DNA from: Fidelibacterota bacterium
GTDB lineage: Bacteria > Fidelibacterota > UBA8477 > JABMPR01
Direction: 5' to 3'
DNA length: 64,000 nt
Assembly: GCA_018673925.1 (NCBI GenBank)
Contig: JABHBL010000072.1
Location: 1 to 64,000 of the forward strand
Below are positions 63,620-64,000 of this stretch, piece by piece. Within the stretch, counting starts at the first letter, position 1. Each line of letters begins with the position of its first letter. Both the position numbers and the translations under genes were made by a program. Below the pieces are notes generated by a model that searched no databases, was not told where the DNA came from, and saw only the letters and a program-made list of their open reading frames with translations.

Positions 63620-64000
63620 GATATAGTTGAGGTTCCGAATTGGATGCCAATTGAATTCATCAATTTGAAAGGGGGGATTCCTCCAGCAAAGATGAAAACA
63701 TAATCATTTTCAACCTGCTTCTTTTGGTTCTCGTGATTAATAATCACATGTTGTTCATCAATTGAATCCACAGTGGACTCATACATGATATTAATCCATC
63801 CGTTTTTAACCGCTTTGGCCACCTGTTCATCATTTCTGGTCTTGATTCTGGCAAAACCATTCTTGCGATACGAAAGGGTGACAGTATTTCCTATTTGCTG
63901 GCCCAGCCCCACAGCAGCCTCGACTGCAGAATCACCACCACCCACAACCAGAATATGTTTATCCTGGTAAGTTTCTGCATCCATCAATTTATAGGCAACC
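63616..64000 (-). CDS. FAD/NAD(P)-dependent thioredoxin-reductase-like protein, partial (C-terminal part)
   Basis: The gene runs off the right end of the window; about 128 C-terminal residues are seen. 'HILVVGGGDSAVEAA' is the NAD(P)H-binding Rossmann motif. 'TLSYRKNGFARIKTRND' and 'DYVFIFAGGIPPF' match the YpdA/bacillithiol-disulfide-reductase-like branch of the thioredoxin reductase superfamily. In several bacteria such flavoproteins sit beside multihaem cytochromes. Its stop overlaps the ATG of the first cytochrome gene, so they share an operon. Confidence 0.85.
   Translation of the reverse strand, partial: VAYKLMDAETYQDKHILVVGGGDSAVEAAVGLGQQIGNTVTLSYRKNGFARIKTRNDEQVAKAVKNGWINIMYESTVDSIDEQHVIINHENQKKQVENDYVFIFAGGIPPFKLMNSIGIQFGTSTIS

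Overview
The window is about 64 kb of chromosome from a Gram-negative bacterium of the Fibrobacteres-Chlorobi-Bacteroidetes (FCB) superphylum. A Marinimicrobia/KSB1/Ignavibacteria-like lineage fits best. The grounds are secreted proteins ending in a 'YPNPFN' type IX secretion (T9SS)-like C-terminal domain, a PorV/PorQ-family barrel, a TonB receptor with a carboxypeptidase-D-like plug extension but no SusD, many lipoproteins, and 'GCMDxxxxNYNPxATxDDGSC' modules. The lineage is an inference; no rRNA or complete marker gene is present. Most of the window is devoted to beta-glucan (laminarin/lichenan-type) use.

Layout. (1) 1-304: 3' end of a tRNA, a terminator, and a short GC-rich repeat that re-uses the tRNA 3' end. 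(2) 305-15964, minus strand: a beta-glucan locus transcribed from about 16.0 kb leftwards. It encodes a clan GH-A lipoprotein glycosidase, a ROK regulator, a GPH-type sugar symporter carrying an extra periplasmic beta-sandwich, a GH30 beta-glucanase lipoprotein, a GH94/GH149/GH161-type beta-1,3-glucan phosphorylase, a GH17 lipoprotein, a glycan-binding T9SS-like protein, a secreted protein of unknown function and an FG-GAP-type repeat protein. A 9+9 bp inverted repeat overlaps the predicted promoter. (3) 16153-23548: a MATE exporter, an SLC13-type transporter with four TrkA_C domains, ATP sulfurylase, and a GH5 enzyme with a CBM9-like tail. (4) 23555-28995, minus strand: a CotH/lamin-tail surface protein and a GH3 beta-glucosidase.

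(5) 29370-35587, plus strand: a membrane-anchored solute-binding protein, a histidine kinase and a sigma-54 response regulator with overlapping or abutting reading frames, followed by an SSS sugar symporter. (6) 35646-52725: a surface glycan-binding protein, a TonB receptor, a large secreted protein, a PorV-like barrel, a PPIase-type lipoprotein, a GH16 laminarinase, a circularly permuted GH16 lichenase-like enzyme and a GH5-CBM6 enzyme. (7) 52856-56699: HlyD-like adaptor, VTC-domain protein, DUF4956 membrane protein and a GH5 lipoprotein. (8) 56905-64000, minus strand: an outer-membrane barrel, three multihaem c-type cytochromes with about 63 predicted haem sites in total, and the end of a flavoprotein reductase. 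This last block looks like an extracellular or periplasmic electron-transfer module.

How the genes fit together (inference). Surface GH16/GH5/GH30 enzymes cut beta-1,3/1,4/1,6-glucan, binding proteins and the TonB receptor capture it, and periplasmic GH3/GH17/GH5 trim it. SSS and GPH symporters carry sugars across the inner membrane, and phosphorolysis of beta-1,3-oligoglucans in the cytoplasm saves ATP. The ROK repressor and the solute-binding-protein-coupled two-component system are the likely controls.
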